64,000 bases of DNA from Ga0077560 sp046330435 (GCA_046330435.1 JAXLST010000005.1:310001-374000); one strand, 5' to 3'. Numbered from the stretch's first letter, positions 42,253-53,658 are shown. Translations and numbers: made by a program. Notes: a model not told the origin generated them from the sequence alone.

Positions 42253-43155
42253 ATGGCAGACTCGCACCGCACCTCCAAGACCGTCGACCTCGACCGCGAG
42301 TTCGCGGACCTCCTCGCAACGGGCAACGTGGACGCACCTGAGCTGAACATCCAGATCGCACGCGACGAGCGCCCCACGGCCGACGCCGTCGTCGTCTTCG
42401 ACGCCGCCGCCGTGAACGTCCACTACGGCAAGGCCCTCGCCCTCGACGGCGTCGACCTCAAGATCCACCGGAACGAGATCACCGCCCTCATCGGCCCGTC
42501 CGGCTGCGGCAAGTCGACGTTCCTGCGCTGCCTCAACCGGATGAACGACCTCATCCCGGGCGCCCAGGTGGGCGGGACGATCACGTTCCACGGCGAGGAC
42601 ATGTACGCCCCGGACATCGACCCCGTCGACCTCCGCCGGCGCGTCGGCATGGTGTTCCAGAAGCCCAACCCCTTCCCCAAGTCCATCCGGGAGAACCTCG
42701 GCTTCGGCATGAAGGTGAACGGCGAGAAGGTCACCGACGACCGCATCCAGGAGGTCCTCACCCACGCCGCCCTCTGGGACGAGGTGAAGGACAAGCTCGA
42801 CCAGGACGCCTACGCCCTCTCCGGCGGCCAGCAGCAGCGCCTCTGCATCGCGCGCGCCATCGCGGTGAACCCGGAGGTGATCCTCATGGACGAGCCCTGC
42901 TCGGCCCTGGACCCCATCTCCACCCTCGCCATCGAGGACCTCATGCGGAACCTGCGCGAGGAGTTCACGATCGTGATCGTGACCCACAACATGCAGCAGG
43001 CCGCCCGCGTCTCCGACCGCACAGCCTTCTTCACGGTGCAGCAGGACGAGCGTGGCCGGCACGGCATCCTCGCCGAGTACGACCGCACGGAGCAGATCTT
43101 CCGCGCCCCGCAGGACAAGCGCACGCAGGACTACATCACCGGTCGCTTCGGCTGA
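42253..43155 (+). CDS. pstB: phosphate ABC transporter ATPase PstB
   Basis: 300 residues; ATP hydrolysis drives phosphate import. Walker A GPSGCGKST (~80), Q-loop FQKPNPFPKSI, signature LSGGQQQRLCIARAI (~193), Walker B ILMDEPCSALDP and switch THNMQQA. An N-terminal extension of ~45 residues (DLDREFADLLATGN and on) precedes the usual start of the fold. ATG with AGGAG upstream. phoU, often next, is not here; a terminator follows. Confidence 0.97.
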   Translation: MADSHRTSKTVDLDREFADLLATGNVDAPELNIQIARDERPTADAVVVFDAAAVNVHYGKALALDGVDLKIHRNEITALIGPSGCGKSTFLRCLNRMNDLIPGAQVGGTITFHGEDMYAPDIDPVDLRRRVGMVFQKPNPFPKSIRENLGFGMKVNGEKVTDDRIQEVLTHAALWDEVKDKLDQDAYALSGGQQQRLCIARAIAVNPEVILMDEPCSALDPISTLAIEDLMRNLREEFTIVIVTHNMQQAARVSDRTAFFTVQQDERGRHGILAEYDRTEQIFRAPQDKRTQDYITGRFG

Positions 43156-43156
43156 A

Positions 43157-43184
43157 CGTCCGGGCGCCGTGCGGCGCCCGGACG
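43157..43184 (+). terminator. terminator of the pst operon
   Basis: Perfect 12-bp stem, 43157-43168 (CGTCCGGGCGCC) with 43173-43184 (GGCGCCCGGACG), loop GTGC, 2 bases after the pstB stop. Confidence 0.7.
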
Positions 43185-43572
43185 CAGTTGTCGCACGTCA
43201 CCGGCATCCCCGTCCCAGGCCGGTGACCGGCGTGTGGGCCTGCGCGCTCGGTCCGTGGCAGGTCCGCCGGTGGATGCCGGGGGCGAGCGAGACGCCATGC
43301 GTGCAGGTGGGCGCTCGGTGCGGTAACCAGATGCCACGCGCCGGACACCGCGGTGACACTCCGGGTGGCGGCGCGACCCCGACCATTGCGGATGCCGCCA
43401 ACCGGTGGCACCGCTTTCGGGGCAGACGAGGAATCGGATGGGACGGGAGGCCCGCGTGCCCCGGGCGCCCCGGCGACGGAGGTCGCCGGCAGCGCATGCG
43501 CGACCGGACGACGTGCCCGCGCCACCCCATCCACGCCGCCGAACGGCGGCAGAACCCGAGAGGTGTCCCTCC
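43185..43572. other. intergenic region with a second hairpin
   Basis: 388 bases with no convincing gene. A 9-bp dyad (GTCACCGGC at 43197-43205 with GCCGGTGAC at 43219-43227) may back up the pst terminator. Open frames here have no ribosome site and read as Pro/Arg-rich shadow. GAGAGG near 43559 is the ribosome site of the next gene. No PHO box matching that of pstS, and no riboswitch fold that I recognise. Confidence 0.5.
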
Positions 43573-44643
43573 GTGCGAACCGCACTCCGCTGGGCGGCCG
43601 TCGTCGTCGCCGCGCTCTCCATCACGTCCGCCGTCGCCGTCGCGGACCGCTCCGACGACCCTGGTGACCGGTCCGACGACGCCACGACGTACGCCGTGAT
43701 CGGCGACACGCCCTATGGCGCCGCCCAGGCCGCGAACTTCCCGAACGACGTCGCCGAGATCAACGCCGACCGGTCCGTGCGTCTGGTGATGCACCTCGGC
43801 GACATCAAGAGCGGATCCACCACCTGCGACGACACGTACTTCGGCCAGGTCCGCTCGGCGTTCGACGCGTTCCGGGTGCCGCTGGTCTACACGCCCGGCG
43901 ACAACGAGTGGACCGACTGCCACCGCGCCAACAACGGTGCGTACAACCCGCTGGAGCGGCTCGCGACCATCCGCAAGGTGTTCTTCCCCAGCCCCGGCCG
44001 CACCCTCGGTCGGAGCCAGCGGGTGACCGCACAGGCCGCACCGACCGTCGAGAACGTCCGTTGGAAGTCCGAGGACGTGGTGTTCGCCACGGTGCATGTC
44101 GTCGGTTCGAACAACAGCTGGCTCCCGTGGACGGGCAAGACGGCCCCCACCCCGGAGCAGGCCGCCGAGTACCAGGCGCGCAACGCGGCGAACGTCGCGT
44201 GGCTGAAGAGCACCTTCGCCCTCGCGATGCGCGAGCGCGCCAAGGGCGTCGTCATCGGCATCCAGGCGGACATGTGGGACGCGGCGTTCAGCGGCCCCAA
44301 CGACCAGCCCGCCGGGTACGACCACTTCACCGACTTCGTGCGGGAGCTCGCGAAGAACGCCGCGAACTTCGGCCGGCCGGTGCTGCTGCTGAACGGCGAC
44401 TCCCACCAGTACACCGACGACCGACCGCTCGCGGACCCCGCCAAGCCGTACCAGAAGGCCATGTACGGGATCACCGCCGATGTCCCGAACCTCCGCCGGA
44501 TCACGGTGAACGGCTCCACGACGCCCTGCCACGAGTGGCTCAAGCTCACGGTGCGGCCCGGCAGCCGCGCCGTGTTCTCGGTCGCGCGGGTGCGGTTCCA
44601 CACCCAGCCGGGATTCGACCCGGCGGTGTGCCCCGCGTCCTGA
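43573..44643 (+). CDS. secreted metallophosphatase
   Basis: 356 residues. Signal peptide (LRWAAVVVAALSITSAVAVA), then a metallophosphoesterase-like layout: VIGDTPYG (~44), MHLGDIKSG (~75), YTPGDNEWTDCH (~107), VVIGIQADMWD (~225) and LNGDSHQYTDD (~270). The motifs replace the usual GNHD/GHxH with GDNEW and GDSHQY, as in a subfamily of bacterial 'metallophosphatase' proteins. Likely frees phosphate outside the cell, in keeping with the pst operon beside it. GTG start with GAGAGG 8 bases upstream. Confidence 0.82.
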   Translation: MRTALRWAAVVVAALSITSAVAVADRSDDPGDRSDDATTYAVIGDTPYGAAQAANFPNDVAEINADRSVRLVMHLGDIKSGSTTCDDTYFGQVRSAFDAFRVPLVYTPGDNEWTDCHRANNGAYNPLERLATIRKVFFPSPGRTLGRSQRVTAQAAPTVENVRWKSEDVVFATVHVVGSNNSWLPWTGKTAPTPEQAAEYQARNAANVAWLKSTFALAMRERAKGVVIGIQADMWDAAFSGPNDQPAGYDHFTDFVRELAKNAANFGRPVLLLNGDSHQYTDDRPLADPAKPYQKAMYGITADVPNLRRITVNGSTTPCHEWLKLTVRPGSRAVFSVARVRFHTQPGFDPAVCPAS

Positions 44644-44653
44644 GCACACCCCA

Positions 44654-44678
44654 GGGGCGGCGCGTCACGCGCCGCCCC
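44654..44678 (+). terminator. terminator after the metallophosphatase gene
   Basis: Perfect 11-bp stem: 44654-44664 (GGGGCGGCGCG) with 44668-44678 (CGCGCCGCCCC), loop TCA, 10 bases after the stop. Confidence 0.7.
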
Positions 44679-44792
44679 AGGCGCACGGCCGGCGGCGCGG
44701 TGGTCGGCCCCGGCGGTGCGACGGATCCCCCCGCGTCACCGCTTGCCCCGTGGCGCTCACAGAACTGCAACCGCCGCGGCGCTTCCCGGACC

Positions 44793-44798
44793 TAGCCT
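44793..44798 (+). promoter_or_regulatory. -10-like TAGCCT upstream of the PhoX-like gene
   Basis: TAGCCT lies 62 bases before the GTG at 44861. The leader would contain AGGAGG (44847-44852). Possible PhoP-type repeats further up (GCTCACAGAAC) are too weak to call. Confidence 0.4.
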
Positions 44799-44860
44799 CA
44801 GAGGCACCGGCTCCGGGACGGATCCCGCCGGTCATCAATCCTGACCAGGAGGATCCTCCC

Positions 44861-46504
44861 GTGCGGATCAAGCCCTCGCGCGCCCTTCTCGCGGCGTGCG
44901 CGCTCGGCGCCATCGCCGTGACCCCGCTGTTGGCCGGCCCCGGCAGCCTGTCGTTCACCGACGTGCCGCTGCAGCCGAAGGTCACCGGCACCCCCGTCCC
45001 GAACGTGCTCGCCTCCGGTTACGAGCTGCGCACGCTCGCCGACGGCTCGTACCCGGTGGAGAACCCCGCGGACCTCGTCGCCAGCGCGGCGACCGGCATC
45101 CCGGCGCCGGCGACGCCCATCAAGATCTCCAACTACGGCTTCTACGGCGACGGCCCGCTCATGGCCGCGACCGGGGCGGCGACGCTGTCCGAGCCGGACA
45201 AGAACACCTACCTGGCGTTCAAGGCGGGCCAGGTGAAGGGCGCCGACGCCGCCTACGACTACGGCCGCCGGTTCCTGTTCCAGGGGCACGAGGCCGGCCC
45301 GGGCAACGCCGGGTACCTCACCCGCATCAACCTCGACGCCGATCAGGCCCACCGCGTGACCCTGATCGCGTCCCGCGATGACAAGGGCAACCAGATCCCC
45401 GCGATCGACGGCTCCATCTGGAACCCCTTCACGGGCAAGCTCCTGTTCTCCGGCGAGGAGGGCAACAAGCTCGGCGGGATCTGGGAGGCCGGCGCGTCGC
45501 CGGGCCCGGCCCAGGACCTCTCCGGCGTGTTCGGGCGCGCGAGCTACGAGGGCATCTCCGTGGACCCGGCCGGCAACGTGTGGCTGGTGGAGGACGCCGG
45601 CGGCGCGAGCCCGGGCTCGTCGAGCGCACTGGACAACGCCCGGCAGCCGAACAGCTTCCTGTTCCGGTTCGTCCCGGCCGACAGGGCCAACCTCGCAAAG
45701 GGCGGAAAGCTGCAGGTGCTGCAGGTCGCCTCCAAGCGCGCGGGCAACCCGGCCATGACCTTCACGGCCTGCGCGGCCCCGGCGGACGCCTGCCTCGAGG
45801 CCGACGTGAAGTCGCAGGACCTGAAGGACCTCCACACCTACGGCACCTCCTTCGCCACGAAGTGGATCACGATCCGCGACACCGCGGTGGATGGCATCGC
45901 CGACTACGACGCCAACGCGCTGGCGAAGGCCAAGGGCGGCACGCCGTTCAAGCGGCCCGAGAACGGCGCGTTCCGGCCGGGCGTGGGCTTCAAGGAGTTC
46001 TACTTCACCGTCACCGGCGACACGAACGCCGACAAGGGCTCCGGCGCCGAGTACGGCCAGTACGGCGGCGTCTTCCGTCTCGCGCAGTCCGCCCCCGGAG
46101 CGGACACCGGCACCCTGTCGCTCGCGTTCCTGGGCGACAAGGAGCACACCGGCGTCGACAACATCAACTTCCTGATGAAGGATCTGGTCCTGGTCACGGA
46201 GGACTCCGGCGACACCCTCCACACCCAGCGGGGTAAGACGGACGGCATGTTCGCCTTCGACGTGCGGAAGGCGCAGCCCACGGCGGTGCGCTGGTACGCC
46301 CAGGGTCGCGACCCGGTCGCGACGCTGCGGAACGCCGACAACGAGGTCACCGGGATCTACGTCTCCAACGGCGATCCGAGTGTCGGGGGCCTGTTGGGGA
46401 CGAAGGCACCCAAGCCCTTCCAGGACGGCTGGCGGGTGTTCTTCACCAACCAGCACGGCATGAACGTCACGCAGGAGATCGTGCGGTCGTCGAAGGACGA
46501 CTAG
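44861..46504 (+). CDS. PhoX/DUF839-like secreted protein (second copy)
   Basis: 547 residues. Signal peptide (RALLAACALGAIAVTPLLA), then a propeller-type PhoX-like body: GRRFLFQGHEAGPGNAGYLT, DGSIWNPFTGKLLFSGEEGN, SYEGISVDPAGNVWLVEDAGG, FKEFYFTVTGDTNADKG, VTEDSGDTLHT. The Glu/Asp clusters match metal-binding positions of the family. Distant from the protein at 31793, so not a recent duplicate. AGGAGG sits 8 bases before the GTG. Together with pstSCAB and the metallophosphatase it makes a phosphate-scavenging block. Confidence 0.83.
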   Translation: MRIKPSRALLAACALGAIAVTPLLAGPGSLSFTDVPLQPKVTGTPVPNVLASGYELRTLADGSYPVENPADLVASAATGIPAPATPIKISNYGFYGDGPLMAATGAATLSEPDKNTYLAFKAGQVKGADAAYDYGRRFLFQGHEAGPGNAGYLTRINLDADQAHRVTLIASRDDKGNQIPAIDGSIWNPFTGKLLFSGEEGNKLGGIWEAGASPGPAQDLSGVFGRASYEGISVDPAGNVWLVEDAGGASPGSSSALDNARQPNSFLFRFVPADRANLAKGGKLQVLQVASKRAGNPAMTFTACAAPADACLEADVKSQDLKDLHTYGTSFATKWITIRDTAVDGIADYDANALAKAKGGTPFKRPENGAFRPGVGFKEFYFTVTGDTNADKGSGAEYGQYGGVFRLAQSAPGADTGTLSLAFLGDKEHTGVDNINFLMKDLVLVTEDSGDTLHTQRGKTDGMFAFDVRKAQPTAVRWYAQGRDPVATLRNADNEVTGIYVSNGDPSVGGLLGTKAPKPFQDGWRVFFTNQHGMNVTQEIVRSSKDD

Positions 46505-46519
46505 ACCGCCGTCGGAACC

Positions 46520-46541
46520 GGGCCCGCGGGTCGGCGGGCCC
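46520..46541 (+). terminator. terminator after the PhoX-like gene
   Basis: 8-bp stem 46520-46527 (GGGCCCGC) with 46534-46541 (GCGGGCCC), loop GGGTCG, 15 bases after the stop. Confidence 0.55.
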
Positions 46542-46692
46542 CGGCCTCACCGGCGTCGCTCCGCCTGCGCGGAGCGGCCCTCGCTTCCGGCCGACCCTGC
46601 GTCCGGGGGACGAGCGGCCAGGTGATGACCGGGCGGCCCCGTGGGGCATCTCACCGCACGAGGAGGGCGGCGGTCCGCGGTGATGCTTCTGC

Positions 46693-47127
46693 TCATCCCG
46701 CGGCGGGCTGCCCGGGATCGACGAGCCAACGCCCGTTCACCAGGGTCAGCCGCACGGTCATCGTCAGGCCGACCCGCGCCCGGAACGAGATGCGGACCTT
46801 CACGGTGGCGGCGTCGCCGTTGACGGTCCGTTGCAGGAGCGCGTAGGTCCGTTCGCCCGGCGGGAGATCCTGGGCACACCCTCGCACCCATGCCGAGACC
46901 AGGGTCTCCCGACCGGTGCCGGGTCGATTCAGCAGGCTGAAGGCGCGGTCCTGGGCGGCGCGCGTGCAGGTCATCGATGCCTCGGCGAACGCCCGGGCGA
47001 CCGCCACGGGTTCGTTGGCGGGAAGGGGTGGCCCGGGCGACGGGTCGCCATGACCACACCCCGCGAACACCAACGCCGCCGCCAGAACGCCGGGTGGTGC
47101 CACCAACGACCGCCGCATGTCGCGCAT
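46693..47127 (-). CDS. small lipoprotein, unknown
   Basis: 144 residues. Lipoprotein signal with lipobox LVFAGC (Cys24), Pro-rich spacer, then an alpha-beta domain (AVARAFAEASMTCTRAAQDR, VKVRISFRARVGLTMTVRLTLVNGRWLVD) that resembles the SnoaL/DUF4878-like accessory folds of actinobacterial lipoproteins. Two further Cys (in MTCTR and RGCAQ) could pair. TAATCT stands 6 bases before the ATG, so probably leaderless. Confidence 0.75.
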   Translation of the reverse strand: MRDMRRSLVAPPGVLAAALVFAGCGHGDPSPGPPLPANEPVAVARAFAEASMTCTRAAQDRAFSLLNRPGTGRETLVSAWVRGCAQDLPPGERTYALLQRTVNGDAATVKVRISFRARVGLTMTVRLTLVNGRWLVDPGQPAAG

Positions 47128-47239
47128 GAGTTCAGATTAGGCGCGCCGCTCCGCCGGAGATGTAACGGCGCCGTCACCGGGTGGGAGGGCCCCGGGCTCC
47201 GGCGTCAGGTCCAAGGCGAGACCCTGGGCCGGCCGAGCC

Positions 47240-47271
47240 GCCTGCGGATGGAGTCGCTCCGGTCCGCAGGC
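47240..47271 (-). terminator. terminator of the lysine-rich peptide gene
   Basis: Outer stem 47240-47248 (GCCTGCGGA) with 47263-47271 (TCCGCAGGC) continued by an inner GGAG-TCG-CTCC hairpin (47250-47260). It starts 12 bases past the stop of the 20-residue peptide. Confidence 0.55.
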
Positions 47272-47282
47272 GTGGCCGGCGA

Positions 47283-47345
47283 CTACTTCTTCTTCTTGCC
47301 CTTCTTCGTCTTGTCGTCCTTCTTGCTCTTCTTGCCCTTGCTCAT
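47283..47345 (-). CDS. 20-residue lysine-rich peptide
   Basis: Begins MSKGKKSKKD and ends KKGKKKK; 12 of 20 residues are Lys, plus two adjacent Asp-Asp-Lys-Thr positions in the middle. Encoded almost wholly by AAG. It has its own start (ATG), an AAAGGAA ribosome site about 8 bases upstream, a TAG stop and a terminator hairpin directly after, so it looks like a complete gene. The charge suggests binding to RNA, DNA or the ribosome. No family recognised. The opposite strand is pyrimidine-rich with no sensible frame. Confidence 0.6.
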   Translation of the reverse strand: MSKGKKSKKDDKTKKGKKKK

Positions 47346-47600
47346 GTGTCGGGTTCCTTTCCCTGGTGATCCTGCGGTGCCCCCACCAGGTCAGGAGGCG
47401 TGGCGGATGCCGCCAAGGAGACGGCGACCGCGGGAAGCGCGCGCGGCATCGGACGATCCGCAGAGCTTGCCACCGCCTCGGGTCCAGATCCACCGGGCAT
47501 TCGATCGCGTCACGGCCGCGACGCCCGGCGGGACGGGGTTGGCGGCGGGGTGGCCGTGACGGGCGGGTCCCGCGTCGACCCGTCACGGCACGACACATGA
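47346..47600. other. intergenic region upstream of the lysine-rich peptide
   Basis: About 255 bases without a supported gene. Contains the ribosome site and presumably the promoter of the peptide gene on the minus strand (a CAGGAT hexamer near 47370 is possible). An AGGAGG at 47392-47397 stands 9 bases before an ATG on the plus strand (47407), but the 50-residue frame behind it looks random. Confidence 0.35.
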
Positions 47601-47603
47601 AAA

Positions 47604-47631
47604 GGGGGCCGGTCGTTCCCGACCGGCCCCC
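47604..47631 (-). terminator. intrinsic terminator of acnA
   Basis: Perfect 12-bp stem: 47604-47615 (GGGGGCCGGTCG) with 47620-47631 (CGACCGGCCCCC), loop TTCC, followed on the minus strand by TTTT. It is one of the few hairpins here with a T-tract, 26 bases past the stop. Confidence 0.8.
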
Positions 47632-47656
47632 GGTGACCGTCGCGTGCTGCCGCTGA

Positions 47657-50353
<2,697 letters not shown>

Positions 50354-50378
50354 CGGCTGTCTCCCTGGGTCGATTCGC

Positions 50379-50384
50379 AATGTA
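50379..50384 (-). promoter_or_regulatory. -10-like TACATT of acnA
   Basis: On the minus strand TACATT precedes the GTG at 50353 by 25 bases, leaving a short leader that holds GGGAGA. No clear -35. Confidence 0.45.
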
Positions 50385-50411
50385 CGGGCGACCCCGAAGG
50401 CTACCGAAGCG

Positions 50412-50443
50412 CGACGGCCGGGCCGAGATCGGCCCGGCCGTCG
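50412..50443 (-). terminator. terminator of DUF11 gene 1
   Basis: Perfect 13-bp stem 50412-50424 (CGACGGCCGGGCC) with 50431-50443 (GGCCCGGCCGTCG), loop GAGATC. It separates the DUF11 gene from acnA on the same strand. Confidence 0.7.
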
Positions 50444-50468
50444 TTCCGGCGGTTCTGACGGAGTCGCG

Positions 50469-52046
50469 TCAGCCGGTGACGTTCGGCTGCAGCGGCCCGC
50501 CGATCGGGGTGACCTGCGTGGCCAGCGCGCCGATCGCCGTGGCGCGGCACGAGGCCGTGACGCGGGCGCGGTGGCTCACGTCGCGGGTCGCCGTGCGGTT
50601 CACGCGCATCGCGAGGCGCACGGTCCGGCTCCCGCCGGCCGCCATCCTCCCGACCTGCACGGTCAGGATGCCGCGGCGCAGGCTCGCGCCGTCCGGGACC
50701 GAGGTGAGCGAGAAGCCGGCCGGCACCGTGTACCGCAGCACCGTGCTCGTCGCGGCGGTGCGCGAGGAGCGGTTGCGGGCCACCAGGGTCACGCTGGTGA
50801 GCTGGCCGGCGACGACCGCCCGCGGCCCGGTCACCGTCGCGTCCAGACGCGGCGCCACGCACTGCGCGCCGCCCCCGCCCGGGTTGTTCACGCTGCCGCC
50901 CGTGCCGGAACCGCCCGGCGGGGTCGGCACCGGCGTCCCGCAGATCACCTGCAGGCTGCCCGTCGCGATGTCGTTCGCCGGGTTGGTGTCGCGCTGGTCC
51001 GCCGGCGTCGCGTCCGTCCCGTAGCCCACGCGCACGACGTTGGTGATCGTGCCGCACTGCGCGGGCGTGATCGGCGTCGTCGCGACGAACGTGATGCTCT
51101 GGCCCGGGGCCAGGGTGCCCGTGGGGCTCCCGGGCGCCGGGGTGAGGCCGGGCAGGCCGGGCGCCACCACGCGGATGTCCGAGATGTTCACCGGCGTCGG
51201 GCCGGCGTTCGTGACGGGCACCGTCCAGGTGACCGTGTCGCCCGGCGCCGCCGTGGGCGTGCTCGGGGTGATCCCGATGCCGAGGTCAACGCTGCACGAC
51301 CCGCTCACCGTGGTGGGCGTCGAGTCGGTGTTGTCGGCGGTGGTGGTCTCCTCACCCTCGGTGAGGCGGGTGGTCGCGGTCTGGACCATCTCGCCGTTCA
51401 CGCAGGTGAACGGGCCCTTCACCGTGTAGGTGAGCTTCTCACCGGGCTTGAGCAGGCCGTCGGCCGGCACCGAGTCCGGGGTGAGGACCCCGCGGCCGGC
51501 GAGGGTCGTCTCGATCTTCGCGACCGGGACGGGCTCGGTGATGTCCGAGCCGGGCCACCCGCCGTGCGTGACCGTGACCACCCACGTGCCCTCCTGGCCG
51601 GGCGTGCCGGTGGCGGGACCGGTGATGTCCAGCACGAGGTTCGGCAGGCAGTGCCTGGTCGTGGCGGACGCCGTCGCCGTGTGCTCCGGCAGGCCGTTCA
51701 CGTTCACCAGGTGCCACGTGATCGCCTCGTTCGCGGGGAACGAGGTGCGGAACACGCCCGGGTGCTTGCCGGCGAGGAACTTGGTGGGCTGCCCGCGGTC
51801 CTCGGGACCGGGGGTGAAGTAGTTCTTGTGCGGCTGCGTGCTCCCGACCGCCACGTTCGTGGTGCTGTACGGGTTGTCGTAGCCGAAGTAGGCCACCAGG
51901 TTCCCGCTGCCGTCGGGGATCACGCACTCGACGGTGGGCTGGATCGACGTCGCGTTCGCCGCCGCCGGTACCGCCAGCAACGCGGCCCCTCCGGCCGCGA
52001 TCAGCGGTAGGGCTCGCCGGCGAAGCCGGCGCCGTGGGTGGCTCAT
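50469..52046 (-). CDS. secreted DUF11-type protein 1, C-terminal PNVTG
   Basis: 525 residues. Signal peptide (RRRALPLIAAGGAALLAVPAAANA). N-domain with AYFGYDNPYSTTNVAVG and DRGQPTKFLAGKHPGVF, shared with gene 3. Then immunoglobulin-like/DUF11 domains (LVLDITGPATGTPGQEGTWVV; LGIGITPSTPTAAPGDTVTWTV), a Pro/Gly linker and a final domain (PRLDATVTGPRAVVAGQLTSVTL). Cys recur at set places (ECV, HCLPNL, TCV, SCSVDLGI, QCGTITN, ICG, QCVAPRL, SCRAT). After the last Cys come exactly 25 residues ending QPNVTG. No LPXTG or TM tail. AAGGAG 6 bases before the ATG; own terminator. Confidence 0.85.
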   Translation of the reverse strand: MSHPRRRLRRRALPLIAAGGAALLAVPAAANATSIQPTVECVIPDGSGNLVAYFGYDNPYSTTNVAVGSTQPHKNYFTPGPEDRGQPTKFLAGKHPGVFRTSFPANEAITWHLVNVNGLPEHTATASATTRHCLPNLVLDITGPATGTPGQEGTWVVTVTHGGWPGSDITEPVPVAKIETTLAGRGVLTPDSVPADGLLKPGEKLTYTVKGPFTCVNGEMVQTATTRLTEGEETTTADNTDSTPTTVSGSCSVDLGIGITPSTPTAAPGDTVTWTVPVTNAGPTPVNISDIRVVAPGLPGLTPAPGSPTGTLAPGQSITFVATTPITPAQCGTITNVVRVGYGTDATPADQRDTNPANDIATGSLQVICGTPVPTPPGGSGTGGSVNNPGGGGAQCVAPRLDATVTGPRAVVAGQLTSVTLVARNRSSRTAATSTVLRYTVPAGFSLTSVPDGASLRRGILTVQVGRMAAGGSRTVRLAMRVNRTATRDVSHRARVTASCRATAIGALATQVTPIGGPLQPNVTG

Positions 52047-52238
52047 TGGGCACTCCTTGTCGTCGCCAAGCGTCCGTGCCGCGGCACACCGCCCCGACGT
52101 CCGTCATCCGGTGGGGCCGGGGGATACGGGGCGCTGTCGCTCGCCCCGCGGATCGGGGTCCGATTTCGGGTTCCCCCGACCCTGCCCCGGTGAACGCGAG
52201 CTTCCAAGTGCAACGGGTCAGAAAAGCGCCAGAAACGC

Positions 52239-52272
52239 CGAGGGCCGGGTCGCTGTGACGACCCGGCCCTCG
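52239..52272 (-). terminator. terminator of DUF11 gene 2
   Basis: 14-bp perfect stem 52239-52252 with 52259-52272 (arms CGAGGGCCGGGTCG and CGACCCGGCCCTCG), loop CTGTGA. Confidence 0.7.
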
Positions 52273-52299
52273 AGGACCCTGCTTGCGGTGCGGCCTCGA

Positions 52300-53658
52300 T
52301 CAGCCGGTCACCGCGGGGTTGATGGACCCCTGCAGCGGCCGCACGTTCGCGGCCAGGGCGGTGCGGGCGGTGGAGGCGCAGGTGGCCGACACCGTCGCGG
52401 TGTGCTGCCGGCGGCCCTTCGCCGTCCGGACGATCCGGACCGACAGGCGGACGCTGCGGGTGGCACCGGCCTTCATGGTGCCCAGCTGGGCGACCAGGAT
52501 GCCGGAGCGCAGCGACGTGCCCGGGGACTTCGCGACGACCGCGAAGCCGGCGGGGAGCCGGTAGGTGAGCTTCACCTTCTTGGCCTCGTTGCGCGCCTTC
52601 ACGCGGAGCACCACGGTGGACAGCTGGCCGGCGAACGGCCGCTTGGCGGCGGAGATCGCGAGGCCGACGGTCACCTTGGGGCACACGTCGGTGGGCGTGC
52701 CGTTGGAGCCGCCGGGCAGCGTGCCCGGGCCGGCGCCGGGAGGCGTGCCGGTGGTCCCGCCGGGCGGGTTCTCGTTCGGCGTGGGCGGGGTGCAGGTCAC
52801 CGTCGCCGTGGAGCTGTTGTTCTGCGGGTTGCTGTCCGCGGGGCCGGTCCCGTCCAGGGAGACCGACGCCGTGTTGGTGATCGCGCCGCAGTTGTCGACC
52901 GTCACCGCGGTGGTGCCCGAGAACGTCGTCGACTGGCCGGGCTTGAGGAACGCGCCCGGCGTGGTGTCGTTGGGCGTGAGCGTCGCGGCCGGGTCGTCGA
53001 CCTTGATGCGCGACAGCGGGACGTCGAGGTCCCCGGTGTTGGTGACCGTGACGGTCCACTTCACCGTGTCGCCGATCTTGTAGGTCGCCGCGTCGGCGGT
53101 CTTCACGATGCCGACGTCCGCCTTGCAGTCCACGTCCGCCCAGGCGGTGTACGTGTCGTCGGAGGTCGTCGTCTGCGTGATGCCGTTGAGCGTGAACCGG
53201 GCGGTGTTCTGGATGCTCTTCTTGAAGCACCGCTCCGGGTCGAAGTTCTGGTGCACCGTGTAGGTGAGGGCCTGCCCGGGGCGCAGGACGCCGTCGGCGG
53301 GCGGGTCGTTCGGTGCGATGTCGTGGAGGCCGACGTTGAGGTCGTCCACCGTGATGGCGTCGATCGGGATGCCGGCGTCCGTCCCGTAGGGGTCGGCGGC
53401 GTCCGGGAAGCCGCGGTGGTAGACCGTGACCGTCCACGTGATCACGCCGGGGCCCACCGTCGGCGGGCCGACCTTCTTGATCTCGAGGTTCGGGAGGCAC
53501 TCGGGGGTGCCGTTCTGCGCGGCGTAGCCCACGTACCCGCCCGGGAGGGCGCACGCAGGAGCTGCCGCCGCGGCGCCCGAGTAGGTCAGTGCCGCCAGCG
53601 CGGCGGGCGCAAGGGCCCACCCCAACCGGCGCCGTGCCGTTGACCATGGGGTGCTCAT
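52300..53658 (-). CDS. secreted DUF11-type protein 2, C-terminal PAVTG
   Basis: 452 residues. Signal peptide (LGWALAPAALAALTYSGAAAAA). Same order as the neighbours but with a shortened N-domain (CALPGGYVGYAAQNGTPECLPNLE). Domain 1 contains DPPADGVLRPGQALTYTV; domain 2 VGIVKTADAATYKIGDTVKWTV and DNCGAITNTASVS; then a Pro/Gly linker; last domain VCPKVTVGLAISAAKRPFAGQ. The last Cys (ATCAST) is followed by 25 residues ending INPAVTG. GAAAGG lies 10 bases before the ATG; a TACCTT about 135 bases upstream may be the -10, which would mean a long leader. Function unknown; likely cell-surface. Confidence 0.85.
   Translation of the reverse strand: MSTPWSTARRRLGWALAPAALAALTYSGAAAAAPACALPGGYVGYAAQNGTPECLPNLEIKKVGPPTVGPGVITWTVTVYHRGFPDAADPYGTDAGIPIDAITVDDLNVGLHDIAPNDPPADGVLRPGQALTYTVHQNFDPERCFKKSIQNTARFTLNGITQTTTSDDTYTAWADVDCKADVGIVKTADAATYKIGDTVKWTVTVTNTGDLDVPLSRIKVDDPAATLTPNDTTPGAFLKPGQSTTFSGTTAVTVDNCGAITNTASVSLDGTGPADSNPQNNSSTATVTCTPPTPNENPPGGTTGTPPGAGPGTLPGGSNGTPTDVCPKVTVGLAISAAKRPFAGQLSTVVLRVKARNEAKKVKLTYRLPAGFAVVAKSPGTSLRSGILVAQLGTMKAGATRSVRLSVRIVRTAKGRRQHTATVSATCASTARTALAANVRPLQGSINPAVTG

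Noticed and set aside
43228..43560. Riboswitch or further PHO box upstream of the metallophosphatase gene
   Set aside because: I could not find the conserved core of a known riboswitch class nor phased GTTCAC-like repeats; only GC-rich dyads that arise easily at this base composition.
44755..44800. PHO box for the second PhoX-like gene
   Set aside because: GCTCACAGAAC resembles one unit, but no second unit follows at 11 bases.
47400..47600. Possible plus-strand small genes upstream of the lysine-rich peptide
   Set aside because: One frame has an AGGAGG at fair distance from an ATG, but the translation is Arg/Pro-rich without any feature and runs into a region with no terminator.
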